DNA from: Actinobacteria bacterium OV320
Lineage (GTDB): Bacteria > Actinomycetota > Actinomycetes > Streptomycetales > Streptomycetaceae
Direction of reading: 5' to 3'
Assembly (NCBI GenBank): GCA_001298545.1
Contig: LJCX01000019.1
Location: forward strand, 1-64,000
DNA length: 64,000 nt
Position numbers and translations under genes: made by a program. The notes beneath the pieces were generated by a model. That model was not told the DNA's origin and did not search any database. It was given only the letters and a program-made list of their open reading frames with translations. Of this stretch, positions 16,255 through 25,614 are shown piece by piece; the first letter of the stretch is position 1; each line of letters starts with the position of its first letter.

Positions 16255-17954
16255 GCCCCACCGCCCTTCCAGCCGCTGGTCCTGAACACGGGCACGTCAC
16301 CTTCCTGGGTGCCGGACCCGGGGATCCGGGACTACTGACTCTGCGCGCCGTGGAGGCGCTTGCGCACGCGGACGTCCTCGTCGCCGAGCACGAGGTGCTC
16401 GACGTCGTACGGACGCACGCGAGGCCGGGCGTCGCCGTCGTGAACGCGGAAGCGGGTCCGTCGGACCCTCTTCCGGGCACGGGCGCGCCCCTCCCGACGA
16501 TCGTTGACGGCACGTCAACAACCGCTGAGGTACCCGCTGTGCGCGATGCCGCACATCTTGTCATGGAGGCCGCGCGGGGCGGCAGGCGGGTCGTGCGTGC
16601 GGTGACCGGGGACCCCGGACTTGATACGTACGCGGCGGCGGAAATGCTCGCGTGCGCGGCGGCCGGTGTTCCCTTCGAGGTCGTACCCGGTGTCGCGGCC
16701 GCCGTCGGCGTGCCCGCCTACGCCGGTGTGCCGCTGCGGGACGCGCAGGGCGCCGACGTCCGGTTCGTCGACGCGCGCACGGCTTCGGACCGCTGCTGGA
16801 CCGAGGTCGGGGCCTCCGACGGCACGGTCGTCGTGTCGACGACCCTCGACGCGGTGGCCTCGGCGGCCGGCGAGCTGGTGTCGGCGGGGCGCAAGCCCGA
16901 TACGCCGATGACGGTCACGGTGGCCGGTACGACGACGCGGCAGCGGACGTGGACGGCGACCCTGGGCACGATCGCGCAGACGCTGAAGCAGGCGAAGGTG
17001 CTGCCCTCGCCCGAGGGCGGCCGGCCGGTGATAGTCGTGGTCGGTGAGCGTTCCGCCCCCGCCCAGCGCGACCAGTTGTCGTGGTTCGAGTCCAAGCCGC
17101 TGTTCGGCTGGAAGGTGCTCGTGCCGCGTACGAAGGAGCAGGCGGTGTCGCTCTCCGACCAGCTGCGGTCGTACGGGGCCGTGCCGCACGAGGTGCCGAC
17201 GATCGCCGTCGAACCGCCGCGCACCCCCCAGCAGATGGAGCGGGCGGTCAAGGGCCTGGTGACGGGCCGCTACGAGTGGATCGCCTTCACCTCGGTGAAC
17301 GCCGTCAAGGCGGTGCGCGAGAAGTTCGAGGAGTACGGGCTCGACGCGCGTGCCTTCGCGGGCATCAAGGTCGCGGCGGTGGGCGAGCAGACGGCGAAGG
17401 CGCTGGTCGCGTTCGGTGTGAAGCCCGACCTCGTACCGAGCGGCGAGCAGTCGGCCGCCGGGCTCCTCGAGGACTGGCCGCCCTACGACCCGGTCTTCGA
17501 CCCGATCGACCGGGTGTTCCTGCCGCGCGCCGACATCGCAACCGAGACCCTGGTCGCCGGGCTCATCGAGCTGGGCTGGGAGGTCGACGACGTCACCGCC
17601 TACCGGACGGTGCGGGCCTCGCCGCCGCCGGCGGAGACGCGGGAGGCCATCAAGGGCGGCGGGTTCGACGCCGTGCTCTTCACGTCGTCGTCCACCGTGC
17701 GGAACCTGGTGGGCATCGCCGGCAAGCCGCACAACGTGACGGTCATCGCCTGCATCGGCCCGGCCACGGCCAAGACGGCCGAGGAGCACGGGCTTCGGGT
17801 GGACGTCATGGCACCCGAGCCGTCCGCGCTGAAGCTGGCCGAGGCACTGGCCGACTTCGGACTGCGCCGACGGGCCGCGGCCCAGGAGGCCGGCGACCCG
17901 GTCAGCCGGCCGAGCGAGCGGCGTCCGGGGGCGCGGCGGAGGCGGGCGACGTAA
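16251..17954 (+). CDS. hemD: Fused uroporphyrinogen-III methyltransferase / uroporphyrinogen-III synthase
   Basis: A 567-residue two-domain enzyme. Residues about 15-255 are a SAM-dependent uroporphyrinogen-III C-methyltransferase (GAGPGDPGLLT near the start, then TGDPGLDTYAAAEM and VPGVAAAVGVPAYAG), leading to sirohaem and cobalamin. Residues about 280-530 are HemD (GWKVLVPRTKEQ, YEWIAFTSVNAV, AAVGEQTAKAL), which closes the tetrapyrrole ring. The fusion places the branch point on one polypeptide. In the methyltransferase half, the region between residues 55 and 95 appears extended compared with stand-alone enzymes. GTG at 16251 overlaps hemC. The C-terminus ends in an Arg-rich tail. Confidence 0.93.
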   Translation: MSPTALPAAGPEHGHVTFLGAGPGDPGLLTLRAVEALAHADVLVAEHEVLDVVRTHARPGVAVVNAEAGPSDPLPGTGAPLPTIVDGTSTTAEVPAVRDAAHLVMEAARGGRRVVRAVTGDPGLDTYAAAEMLACAAAGVPFEVVPGVAAAVGVPAYAGVPLRDAQGADVRFVDARTASDRCWTEVGASDGTVVVSTTLDAVASAAGELVSAGRKPDTPMTVTVAGTTTRQRTWTATLGTIAQTLKQAKVLPSPEGGRPVIVVVGERSAPAQRDQLSWFESKPLFGWKVLVPRTKEQAVSLSDQLRSYGAVPHEVPTIAVEPPRTPQQMERAVKGLVTGRYEWIAFTSVNAVKAVREKFEEYGLDARAFAGIKVAAVGEQTAKALVAFGVKPDLVPSGEQSAAGLLEDWPPYDPVFDPIDRVFLPRADIATETLVAGLIELGWEVDDVTAYRTVRASPPPAETREAIKGGGFDAVLFTSSSTVRNLVGIAGKPHNVTVIACIGPATAKTAEEHGLRVDVMAPEPSALKLAEALADFGLRRRAAAQEAGDPVSRPSERRPGARRRRAT

Positions 17955-17966
17955 CGGCCGAGGGCG

Positions 17967-19361
17967 TCAGGGGACCGGCACGACCGTGTGCCCGTGGCGC
18001 AGCAGGTTGTGCGGGTCGTACGTCGCCTTCGTGCGGCGCAGACGGTCGTGCACCTCGGGGGTCCAGGCGCGGGCGCGGTCGGCGTCGTCGCCCGGGGTGC
18101 CGTGGAGGTTGACCATCGTGCGGCCCGTGCCGTACGGGGCCATCGCGGTGTACAGGGCGGCCGTGGCCGCCTCCACCGCGGCGGCGGCCTCCGGGCCGGC
18201 CAGGACGCCGACCGACTCCAGCAGGTACGCGGCGTCGCGGGCGCAGACCGCGTCCTCGACGGCGGCCGGTTCGGCCAGTGCGCCGCCCATGTGGCGCAGC
18301 TCGACCATGAGGAGCGGGTAGTCCTCGCCGGCGTCCGGGCCGGTCTGTGCCAGCAGGGTGTCCACGGCCTGCGGGGTCAGCTCGCGCAGCAGCGCGCAGC
18401 ACTCGCGGGCGGGGATGGGGTCCTGCGGGTCCTGGTAGATCTCGTCGACCTTGCGACAGTCCAGGTCGGCCACCGTGTCGAACTCGACCGGCGCGGCCGC
18501 GCGCAGCGGCGCCAGCAGGGAGTCCGCCGCGGCCGGGTCGCCGGTCCAGGCGACCGCGACGCGGGCGAAGAAGCGGCCGCGCATCGCTTCGGGGATGATC
18601 GGCAGCGGGGGCAGCCGCAGCAGGGTGAAGCCGGTGCACATCTCGGCCGGCACGGTGGGCGCCCAGTCCGCGTAGGCACGCAGCAGCGGCTCGGCGTGCT
18701 CGCCGGCGCAGTAGATGCCACCGCCGACGACGTGGCTCAGCGGCACCAGCCCGGTGACCAGTGACGTCACCACGCCCACGTTCCCCTTGCCGCCGCGCAG
18801 TGCCCAGAACAGGTCGGGCTCGTGGTCGGCGTCCGTCTCGTGCAGGGTGCCGTCCGGGGTGACGACCTGGAGGGAACGGACCAGGTCGGAGGCGAACCCG
18901 TAGGCCCGGCCGAGCAGCGGCAGCCCGCCGCCCAGGGTGTAGCCGACCACCCCGGCGTCGGTGGCCGAGCCGTGCAGCGCGGACAAGCCGTGCGGGACCG
19001 ACGCCTCCAGCAGCAGCCGCCACTTCACGCCGGCGCCGACGGTCGCGGTTCGCGCCCCGACGTCGATCGACACGTCGGTCATCCGGCCGGTGTTGATCAA
19101 CAGGCCGCCGTCCAGGGGGAAGTTCGCGCCGTGTCCGGTGGCCTGGACGGCGACGGGCGTGCCGGTGGCCGCGGCCCAGCGCATCGCCGACACGACGTCG
19201 TCGGCGCCGGTCGCGCCCACGACGACGTCCGGGGCGTGCCGGGCCGCCAGGTTGAAGGCTGCCACCTCGGCGTCGTAGCCCTCGTCCCCGGGACGCAGCA
19301 CCGGGCCGTGCACGTCGGAGAGGGCGAAGAGGTCCGGGGTGGGGTGGTGCGTGGCGGTCAT
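17967..19361 (-). CDS. FAD-linked oxidase (berberine-bridge-enzyme type)
   Basis: A 464-residue FAD-binding PCMH/BBE oxidoreductase. The FAD domain contains [16 protein letters not shown]77 is the expected 8-alpha-histidyl attachment site. The second, cysteinyl attachment found in bicovalent relatives is not seen: [16 protein letters not shown] has no Cys. The C-terminal BBE motif [11 protein letters not shown] is present. No Tat signal is visible, so it is probably cytoplasmic. The substrate is unknown; relatives oxidise sugars or secondary metabolites. It lies on the strand opposite to the haem operon and ends 12 bases from the hemD stop. Confidence 0.88.
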   Translation of the reverse strand: MTATHHPTPDLFALSDVHGPVLRPGDEGYDAEVAAFNLAARHAPDVVVGATGADDVVSAMRWAAATGTPVAVQATGHGANFPLDGGLLINTGRMTDVSIDVGARTATVGAGVKWRLLLEASVPHGLSALHGSATDAGVVGYTLGGGLPLLGRAYGFASDLVRSLQVVTPDGTLHETDADHEPDLFWALRGGKGNVGVVTSLVTGLVPLSHVVGGGIYCAGEHAEPLLRAYADWAPTVPAEMCTGFTLLRLPPLPIIPEAMRGRFFARVAVAWTGDPAAADSLLAPLRAAAPVEFDTVADLDCRKVDEIYQDPQDPIPARECCALLRELTPQAVDTLLAQTGPDAGEDYPLLMVELRHMGGALAEPAAVEDAVCARDAAYLLESVGVLAGPEAAAAVEAATAALYTAMAPYGTGRTMVNLHGTPGDDADRARAWTPEVHDRLRRTKATYDPHNLLRHGHTVVPVP

Positions 19362-19515
19362 CGCGGCCTCCTCGAGCGCAGGAGTGGCCGTCCGGGTCCT
19401 TCATTCCAGGATGGACCCGGGGCGTGCACGGTGCACACGGGCGGGGCGGTGGCCCTCCCTCGGGCCGACGGGGCGTCGGCAAAGGTGCCCCCGGGCCGGG
19501 CGTAGCGTAGGGCGC

Positions 19516-20508
19516 ATGACGAAGTACGGATCCTTTCCCGGTACGCGTCCCCGGCGGCTGCGTACCACCCCCGTCATGCGGCGCATGGTCGCGGAGACCC
19601 GGCTGCATCCGGCCGACTTCATCCTGCCCGCGTTCGTGCGGGAGGGTGTGAGCGAGCCGGTGCCGATCCAGGCCATGCCCGGTGTCGTGCAGCACACGCG
19701 CGACAGCCTGAAGAAGGCCGCGCTGGAGGCCGTACAGGCCGGGGTCTCCGGGATCATGCTCTTCGGCGTGCCGGAGGAGTCCAAGAAGGACGCGCTCGGC
19801 ACGCCCGGGACCGACCCGGACGGGATCCTTCAGGTCGCCATCCGGGACGTGCGGGCCGAGGTCGGGGACGACCTGCTCGTCATGTCCGACGTGTGCCTGG
19901 ACGAGACGACCGATCACGGGCACTGCGGGGTGCTGGACGAGCAGGGGCGGGTCGACAACGACGCCACCCTGGAGCGGTACGCCGAGATGGCGCAGGTCCA
20001 GGCCGACGCGGGTGCCCATGTCGTGGGGCCCAGCGGGATGATGGACGGGCAGATCGGGGTCATCCGCGATGCCCTCGACCAGATCGGCCGCGAGGACGTC
20101 TCGATCCTCGCGTACACCGTCAAGTACTCCTCCGCCTTCTTCGGGCCCTTCCGGGAGGCCGTGGGCTCGTCGCTGAAGGGCGACCGGAAGACGTACCAGC
20201 AGGACCCGGCGAACCTCCGTGAGTCGCTGCGCGAGCTGGCGCTGGACCTGGAGGAGGGCGCCGACATGGTCATGGTGAAGCCGGCCGGCCCCTACCTCGA
20301 CGTCCTGGCCCGGGTCGCCGACGCCGTGGACGTGCCGGTCGTCGCCTACCAGATCTCCGGCGAGTACTCGATGGTCGAGGCCGCCGCCGAGAAGGGCTGG
20401 ATCGACCGCGACCAGGCGATCCTCGAGACGCTGACCGGCATCAAGCGGGCCGGAGCGCGGAACATCCTCACCTACTGGGCCACCGAAGTGGCCCAGAAGC
20501 TGAGGTAG
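19516..20508 (+). CDS. hemB: Delta-aminolevulinic acid dehydratase (porphobilinogen synthase)
   Basis: A 330-residue HemB, which joins two aminolevulinates into porphobilinogen. The two active-site lysines are K203 (YTVKYSS) and K255 ([12 protein letters not shown]), the latter forming the Schiff base. The metal segment [14 protein letters not shown] keeps C127 and C137 but has D129 where zinc enzymes have the middle Cys. ATG at 19516 follows GTAGGGCGC. It is separated from hemD by the opposing oxidase gene, so it has its own promoter. Confidence 0.96.
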   Translation: MTKYGSFPGTRPRRLRTTPVMRRMVAETRLHPADFILPAFVREGVSEPVPIQAMPGVVQHTRDSLKKAALEAVQAGVSGIMLFGVPEESKKDALGTPGTDPDGILQVAIRDVRAEVGDDLLVMSDVCLDETTDHGHCGVLDEQGRVDNDATLERYAEMAQVQADAGAHVVGPSGMMDGQIGVIRDALDQIGREDVSILAYTVKYSSAFFGPFREAVGSSLKGDRKTYQQDPANLRESLRELALDLEEGADMVMVKPAGPYLDVLARVADAVDVPVVAYQISGEYSMVEAAAEKGWIDRDQAILETLTGIKRAGARNILTYWATEVAQKLR

Positions 20509-20519
20509 TCCGCCCGTTC

Positions 20520-21281
20520 TCACCAGGACAGCGCGTCGTCCATGTCCTGCTGCCAGTACGTCACCGCCAGGGAGCTGTCGTAGTAGACGCCCTTGGCGGG
20601 CAGGGGCGGCGTCGCGGAGGCGCCGCCGTCGCTGTTCGGGGTGTAGCCCTGGAAGGCGACCGTCAGCTTCTTGGCCGTCTGGCCGCCTTCGCCGCTGCCG
20701 TCGGCGGCGGACAGCAGCACGCCCGCGTAGCCCGACTCGCCGGGCGCGAGGGTCGTCACCGCCTGCGGCTGCGTCTCCTTGGCGGCCTGCGGCACCCACT
20801 GCATCTCGTCGAAGCGCAGGACCGGGTTGTAGGTCAGGTCGCAGGTCCTGCTGCCGGTGTTGGTCACCGTGAGCAGCATGTGGTTGAGCGGGCGGGCGAC
20901 CGTCTGGGCGGTGACCCTGGTGTTCGATCCGTTGCACAGGACGCGGCTGTCGGAGGCGGTGTCGGCGGCCTTGTCGCCCGTATCGCCGCCCGTTCCGGCC
21001 CCCGTGCCGGTGCCGGTGGTGCCGCCCGACTTGCCGCCCGTCGTGCCGCCCGACTTGCCGGACGAGTCGGCCGAGCCCGTCGTGTCCTTCGTCGGGGCCG
21101 TGCCGGTGCCGGTGCCGGTGCCCTTGTCCGTGCCGGGCGTGGGCTGTGCCGCCGTGGCCGTCGACGACGCCGGGTGCGAGGCGCCCTCGTCCTTTACGCC
21201 CGTCCCGTCCTCGCATGCCGTGAGCGCGAGGGCGGCCAGGGCGGTGAGGGCGAGCAGGTGGCTGGTGCGGCGGATACGCAT
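20520..21281 (-). CDS. DUF4232-type lipoprotein
   Basis: A 253-residue lipoprotein with signal peptide and lipobox LTAC (acylated Cys at residue 23). A Thr/Gly/Lys-rich linker (about 30-105) contains repeats of GT and SGGTTG. The folded domain starts near residue 110 with RVLCNGSNTRVTAQ, and CDLTYNPVLRFD gives a second Cys, probably a disulfide; this is the DUF4232 family of secreted actinobacterial proteins of unknown function. ATG at 21281 has GAAGAGGAC upstream. It is divergent from the membrane HTH gene, whose other flank holds a short relative. Confidence 0.82.
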   Translation of the reverse strand: MRIRRTSHLLALTALAALALTACEDGTGVKDEGASHPASSTATAAQPTPGTDKGTGTGTGTAPTKDTTGSADSSGKSGGTTGGKSGGTTGTGTGAGTGGDTGDKAADTASDSRVLCNGSNTRVTAQTVARPLNHMLLTVTNTGSRTCDLTYNPVLRFDEMQWVPQAAKETQPQAVTTLAPGESGYAGVLLSAADGSGEGGQTAKKLTVAFQGYTPNSDGGASATPPLPAKGVYYDSSLAVTYWQQDMDDALSW

Positions 21282-21469
21282 CGTGAAGTCCTCTTCCGGA
21301 ATGCCGGGTTGAAGCGGCGTGCTTGGATGACCAAAGCTTGTGCGGGGATCCGTCCCGGCCGCCACGGTCGGCGGACGATCAGGGACGCTGGAATGCCCGC
21401 AATGGGTCTGACCTGGGGAAACGGACCATCCCTGGAACGCCGGGATGGGACATGGGGAGTGGAGGAACG

Positions 21470-22813
21470 GTGTCTGCGACCGAGTTCGCCGAGCTGCTGC
21501 GAGAGTTGAAGGAGCGGTCCGGGCTGAGCTACGGGATGCTCGCGAAACGGCTCCACATGAGTACGTCGACGCTGCACCGCTACTGCAACGGGGACGCCGT
21601 CCCCACCGACTACGCGCCCGTGGAGCGGCTGGCGCGGCTCTGCAAGGCGTCACCCCAGGAGCTCGTCGAGCTGCACCGGCGGTGGGTGCTGGCGGACGCG
21701 GTGCGCGGGAGGAAGGGGAGCGGGGGTGCGGCCGAGGCGGACGCCGTCGCGGACGCCGTCGCAGGCGGGGCCGCGGACGTCGCCGTCCGCGATGCCCTCG
21801 CGGGGGCGGCGGTCGCGGACGCCGGAGTTGTGGACGTCGGGGACGTCGGGGCCGGGGAAGCGGTGGTCGAGGTCGTGGGGGACCAGCGGACCCGTCCCAC
21901 CCGCCGTTCCTTGGCCCTCGCCGGGGTCGGTGCCGTGGCCGCCCTCGGCTCGGTCGCCCTGGCGCTCGCCCTGACCCTGCCGTCCGGCGGGTCCGGCGAC
22001 GGGGACAGCGTCGGTGCGGCGGCCACACCGTCCGTGCAGGGCCGGGGAACGGGGAACACGTCCTCGCCGTCTCCGTCCGCGTCGCCGTCCGTGTCCGCGT
22101 CGCCGTCGGCCTCGGCCTCCGCCGCGGGATCAGCCTCCCCGTCGGGCTCCGCCACCGCGGGTTCCTCGCCGGCGCCGGGCGCGGGGGCCGGCGACCGCGC
22201 CCCGCTGACGGTCACCACCCGCCCGTACGCCTGGGAGAGCCCCTGTAGCCAGCACTATCTGATCGAGCAGGGGCCGGAGCAGGTCAAGCCGCCGCCCGTC
22301 GAGCAGGACGCGCCCGCGTGGGTGGCCCGGCACGGTGCCGTGTCGGCGGGGGAGCAGTATCTGGAGCTCACCGTGCAGGGGACCGGCGAGGAGACCGTCG
22401 TCGTGGACAGCCTGACGGTACGGACCGTCGGCAAGGCCGCGCCGCTCGCCTGGAACGACTACGCCATGGGCTACCCGGGCGTCGGCTGCGGTGGCGGTGT
22501 GCCGACGCGCGCCTTCTCCGTCGCCCTCGACGCGGCGCGGCCGGCGCTGGTGCCCGAGGCGGGGCACAAGAACTTCCCGTTCAAGGTGAGCGAGTCGGAC
22601 CCGGAGGTCTACTACGTCACCGCCGACGCCTCCGCGTACGACGTGCGCTGGTACCTGGAGCTGTCCTGGTCCAGCGGCGCACGGCACGGCAAGCTGACGA
22701 TCGACGACAGGGGGAGGCCGTTCCGTACGAGCGGCGAGAACGGGCGCCCCGACTACGAGTTCCCGCTCGGCGGCTCCGCGTGGGAGCGGGCGGGAGCCTC
22801 TCCCACGCCGTAG
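21470..22813 (+). CDS. Membrane-anchored HTH protein with extracytoplasmic domain
   Basis: A 447-residue one-component regulator. Residues 1-75 are an XRE-type HTH (LKERSGLSYGMLAKRLHMST). An Ala/Asp/Val linker is followed by one transmembrane helix near 148-170, a Ser/Ala/Pro linker (about 171-240) and an extracytoplasmic beta-rich domain of about 200 residues with Cys pairs (ESPCSQHY, GVGCGGG). The sensed signal is unknown. GTG at 21470 follows GGAGGAAC, which decides against longer starts. It is flanked by two related lipoprotein genes, the right one overlapping its 3' end convergently by 61 bases. Confidence 0.82.
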   Translation: MSATEFAELLRELKERSGLSYGMLAKRLHMSTSTLHRYCNGDAVPTDYAPVERLARLCKASPQELVELHRRWVLADAVRGRKGSGGAAEADAVADAVAGGAADVAVRDALAGAAVADAGVVDVGDVGAGEAVVEVVGDQRTRPTRRSLALAGVGAVAALGSVALALALTLPSGGSGDGDSVGAAATPSVQGRGTGNTSSPSPSASPSVSASPSASASAAGSASPSGSATAGSSPAPGAGAGDRAPLTVTTRPYAWESPCSQHYLIEQGPEQVKPPPVEQDAPAWVARHGAVSAGEQYLELTVQGTGEETVVVDSLTVRTVGKAAPLAWNDYAMGYPGVGCGGGVPTRAFSVALDAARPALVPEAGHKNFPFKVSESDPEVYYVTADASAYDVRWYLELSWSSGARHGKLTIDDRGRPFRTSGENGRPDYEFPLGGSAWERAGASPTP

Positions 22814-22974
22814 GCGCTCGAACCGGTGGTCAGGGTGCCGGCGCCCGACGGGCCCTCGTCGCGCAGGCCCTCGCCGTCGTGGCACGCGGTGAGGGTGAGC
22901 GCCGCGGCGGCGGTCAGCGCGGCGGCGAGCAGACGGACACGGCGGCGAGTGGGGGGAGTGGGGCGTGTGGGCAT
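22753..22974 (-). CDS. Short lipoprotein related to the upstream DUF4232 lipoprotein
   Basis: A 73-residue predicted lipoprotein: signal peptide with lipobox LTAC (Cys 31) and mature start CHDGEGLRDEGPS. This closely matches the mature start CEDGTGVKDEGAS of the 253-residue lipoprotein at 20520-21281, but the folded DUF4232 domain is missing. It overlaps the 3' end of the HTH gene on the other strand by 61 bases. It may be a truncated paralogue or a small functional lipoprotein; the intact signal and lipobox argue that it is still exported. Confidence 0.65.
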   Translation of the reverse strand: MPTRPTPPTRRRVRLLAAALTAAAALTLTACHDGEGLRDEGPSGAGTLTTGSSAYGVGEAPARSHAEPPSGNS

Positions 22975-23089
22975 GGGGCAAGCCTGAGTCGTACGGCCTC
23001 CGCCCTTCCACATCCACCGCGCAAGTCGGGACGCCGGTCCGGTCCCACAGCCTCTGACCTGCGTAAACAATGCCCCTCCGGGACGGGAT

Positions 23090-23248
23090 GTGGGACGCCC
23101 GACCGCCCAGGGGGAGTCCCCTTTGTCTGCAGTGTCCGCGGCGTCTGCAGTGTCCGCACTGTCTGCAGAGTCCGCGGAGTCGGCCGGGATCGACGACGTG
23201 ACGGACGAGGTCATCGACGTGTACGGGGCGCCGGGCGCGAAGGTGTGA
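23090..23248 (+). CDS. Possible small Ser/Ala-repeat peptide
   Basis: An open frame of 52 codons from GTG at 23090, or 41 from TTG at 23123, the latter preceded by AGGGGGAG at good spacing. The product has a SAVSAASAVSALSAESAES repeat followed by an acidic stretch (IDDVTDEVIDVYG) and ends APGAKV. It lies in the gap before the aminotransferase gene on the same strand. The DNA of the first part is a degenerate CTGCAGTGTCCGC repeat. I recognise no family, and coding is uncertain; the acidic tail looks more protein-like than the repeat. Confidence 0.4.
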   Translation: MGRPTAQGESPLSAVSAASAVSALSAESAESAGIDDVTDEVIDVYGAPGAKV

Positions 23249-23315
23249 ACGCGTGCCGCTGTCCACATGGCAGAAACCCGTGTGTAGGCGGCATGTATCT
23301 CCCTAGGGTGCGGGC

Positions 23316-24563
23316 ATGACTGTCGCAGCCGAGTCGCCCAGTGCGCCCGCCCCCGCCTTCGTCCCCGGCCCCGCTTCCGTTCCGGCCTCCGTGCCTCCAC
23401 TGGCCGCCAGGGTCCGGTCGGTCGGCGGCTCGCCCGTGCGGGACATCCTCGCCGTCACCGGCCGCCCCGAGGTGATCAACTTCGCGGGCGGGCTGCCCGC
23501 GCCGGAGCTGTTCGACCGCGAGGGCGTGGCCGCCGCGTTCCGGTACGCGCTGGAGGAGGCCCCGGCCCAGGCCCTCCAGTACGCCACGACCGAGGGCGAG
23601 CCGAGCCTGCGTGAGGGGCTCGCGGCGCGGACGACGGCCCGTGGTCTGCCCACGACCGCCGACGACCTCCTCGTCACCACGGGTTCCCAGCAGGCCCTGT
23701 CCCTGCTGGCGACCGCTCTCCTCGACCCCGGCGACACGGTGCTCGTCGAGGCGCCCTGCTACCTGGCCGCCCTTCAGGTCTTCGGGCTGGCCGGAGCCAG
23801 GATCGTCGCCGTGCCCGGGGACGAGGACGGCCTGGACCCCGAGGCGCTCGCCGACCTGGTGGTCCGCGAACGGCCGAAGCTCCTCTACACCGTCCCCACC
23901 TTCCAGAACCCCACCGGCCGCACCCTCCCCGCCGAGCGCCGTGCCGCGGTCGCCGCCGTCGCCGCCCGGCACGGTCTGTGGATCGTCGAGGACGACCCCT
24001 ACGGCGAACTCCGCTACGACGGTGAGCGCGTCCCCTGGATCGCCGCCCACCCCGACGCCCGCGACCGTACGGTCCTGCTCGGCTCGTTCTCCAAGGTCAT
24101 GGCACCCGGCATCCGGCTGGGGTGGCTTCGCGCGCCGGCCGAACTGCGCCGGGCCTGCGTCGTCGCCAAGCAGGCCGCCGACCTGCACACCCCGACCGTC
24201 AACCAGCTCGCCGCGGCACGGTACCTGACCGCCTTCGACCTGGACGCGCATGTGGCCAGGGTCGCCGCCGTGTACCGGGAGCGCCGGGACGCCATGCTCG
24301 CGGGCCTCGCGGACGCCCTCCCGGCAGGGTCGGTGTGGGCCCGTCCCGAGGGTGGGATGTTCCTCTGGGCCCGCCTCCCCGAGTCGTACGACACCACGGC
24401 CCTCCTCCCGCGGGTCGTCGCCCAGGACGTGGCGTACGTCCCCGGCGCCCCCTTCTACGCCGGTGAACCCGACCGGTCGACCCTGCGCCTGTGCTTCGTG
24501 ACGCAGACCCCGGACGAGATCGGGGAGGGGCTGCGCAGGCTGGGGCGGGGGCTCACCGGGTAG
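23316..24563 (+). CDS. PLP-dependent aminotransferase (2-aminoadipate/MocR type I fold)
   Basis: A 415-residue class I/II aminotransferase lacking any N-terminal HTH. The PLP Lys is K260 in GSFSKVMAPGIRLGW; TFQNPTGRTL and VEDDPYGELRY are the conserved PLP-contacting segments, and TTGSQQALSLLATALL the phosphate-binding part. Family members act on 2-aminoadipate, valine or aromatic amino acids, so the exact substrate is open. The first about 25 residues are Ala/Pro-rich. It converges with the DUF4253 gene with only a few bases between stops. Confidence 0.9.
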   Translation: MTVAAESPSAPAPAFVPGPASVPASVPPLAARVRSVGGSPVRDILAVTGRPEVINFAGGLPAPELFDREGVAAAFRYALEEAPAQALQYATTEGEPSLREGLAARTTARGLPTTADDLLVTTGSQQALSLLATALLDPGDTVLVEAPCYLAALQVFGLAGARIVAVPGDEDGLDPEALADLVVRERPKLLYTVPTFQNPTGRTLPAERRAAVAAVAARHGLWIVEDDPYGELRYDGERVPWIAAHPDARDRTVLLGSFSKVMAPGIRLGWLRAPAELRRACVVAKQAADLHTPTVNQLAAARYLTAFDLDAHVARVAAVYRERRDAMLAGLADALPAGSVWARPEGGMFLWARLPESYDTTALLPRVVAQDVAYVPGAPFYAGEPDRSTLRLCFVTQTPDEIGEGLRRLGRGLTG

Positions 24564-24569
24564 CGCGGA

Positions 24570-25355
24570 TCAGTCCCACCAGAAGGTCCAGGTGGGCTCG
24601 CCGACGAGCTGCCGGGCGTAGGCCTCCAGGGTGCCCGGGCCCTGGAGGACGTTGTCCGGGCAGAACGCGAAGTGCTCGGCGGCGATCGGCTCCGCCTCCG
24701 CGAGGGTGCCGGGCGGGGCCGCGACGGATACGGCCAGGACGTCGAAGCCGAGGCCGACGACCCGTATGCCGAAGCGGTCCTCCCAGGAACGCAGGACGGC
24801 GCACAGACGCGCGGTGTCGTTCTCGTGATTGGCCGGGCCCGACCAGCCGACGGCCGCCGGGACGTCCGCGCTGCGGCGGGCGGGGACCAGGGCGACATGC
24901 GGCGACCTGAACCAGGTGGGCCCCTGCTCCGCAAGGGTGTCGGCGATCCGCGCGGCGCGTGCGTCGGGATCCGCCGTCAGGGTGCCGGGCGCGGCGAGAC
25001 CGGGCCACTCCTCGCCGTCCGCCGCGCACTCCTGCCAGTACTGCGCGAGGACCTCCTCCGCGTCGTGGTCCCCGGGGTAGGACACCTCGGCGGGCATCAA
25101 CTCCCATTCCGACGGGCCGCCTTGGGAGCCGCCGAGGTCGACCAGGACCGGAAGCAGCCCGGCCCGTCCCGCCGTCCGGCCGAGGGCCGTCCAGTTGCCG
25201 GAGGAGGCGGACTGCTCCGCGTGCCACAGCAACGGCTCGTGCCAGACCCCCTCGTCCGTCGTGTCGATCAGCCGGCCGGGCGGGAGCTGGAGGCCGAGGG
25301 AGCGGCCGCTGGGATCGGAGGCCAGCTTGGGGAGCGGATTGGGAAGAGTCGCCAT
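24570..25355 (-). CDS. DUF4253-domain protein
   Basis: A 261-residue cytoplasmic protein with a C-terminal DUF4253 domain (from about residue 155: VALVPARRSADVPAAVGW, then the conserved end AEHFAFCPDNVLQG and EPTWTFWWD). Function unknown; such proteins are often found in polymorphic-toxin immunity sets, but nothing here suggests a toxin. ATG at 25355 is favoured over an upstream start at 25385. Confidence 0.85.
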   Translation of the reverse strand: MATLPNPLPKLASDPSGRSLGLQLPPGRLIDTTDEGVWHEPLLWHAEQSASSGNWTALGRTAGRAGLLPVLVDLGGSQGGPSEWELMPAEVSYPGDHDAEEVLAQYWQECAADGEEWPGLAAPGTLTADPDARAARIADTLAEQGPTWFRSPHVALVPARRSADVPAAVGWSGPANHENDTARLCAVLRSWEDRFGIRVVGLGFDVLAVSVAAPPGTLAEAEPIAAEHFAFCPDNVLQGPGTLEAYARQLVGEPTWTFWWD

Positions 25356-25425
25356 GCCGGTGACTGTAGGGGCAGGCACTGACACCGGCCCGGGCCGGTG
25401 TGCCCCGTCCGGTCCGCGACGGCCG

Positions 25426-25590
25426 TCAGGCGGAGTGTCTCGCGCGCCGGCGGCGCCAGACGTGCGTCAGCCAGATGCCCAGGCCGACGAGCGGGAGGAC
25501 GACGAGGGCCGGGATGACCACACCCGCGCCCCCGATCAGCAGGAAGCCGATCAGGGCGTCGCCGATCGACGGGTCGTCCGCGCCGCCCAA
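25426..25590 (-). CDS. Small single-span membrane protein
   Basis: A 54-residue protein from TTG at 25590, which has GCGAGGAGCGACAG just upstream, a strong ribosome-binding site. It contains one or two hydrophobic spans (IGFLLIGGAGVVIPALVVL and LVGLGIWLTHV) and ends WRRRRARHSA. It starts 24 bases after the stop of the HTH-DUF2690 gene on the same strand and is likely the last member of that three-gene operon. No family recognised. Confidence 0.65.
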   Translation of the reverse strand: MGGADDPSIGDALIGFLLIGGAGVVIPALVVLPLVGLGIWLTHVWRRRRARHSA

Positions 25591-25614
25591 CTGTCGCTCC
25601 TCGCACTGGTGTTC

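Noticed and set aside
17902..21216. 1104-codon minus-strand open frame
   Set aside because: It crosses the FAD oxidase, hemB and the lipoprotein in a wrong frame and ends in low-complexity sequence.
23088..23201. Cys-rich 37-residue frame overlapping the small peptide gene (CLQCPRRLQCPHCLQ)
   Set aside because: The Cys pattern results from the CTGCAGTGTCCGC DNA repeat, and no ribosome-binding site precedes it.
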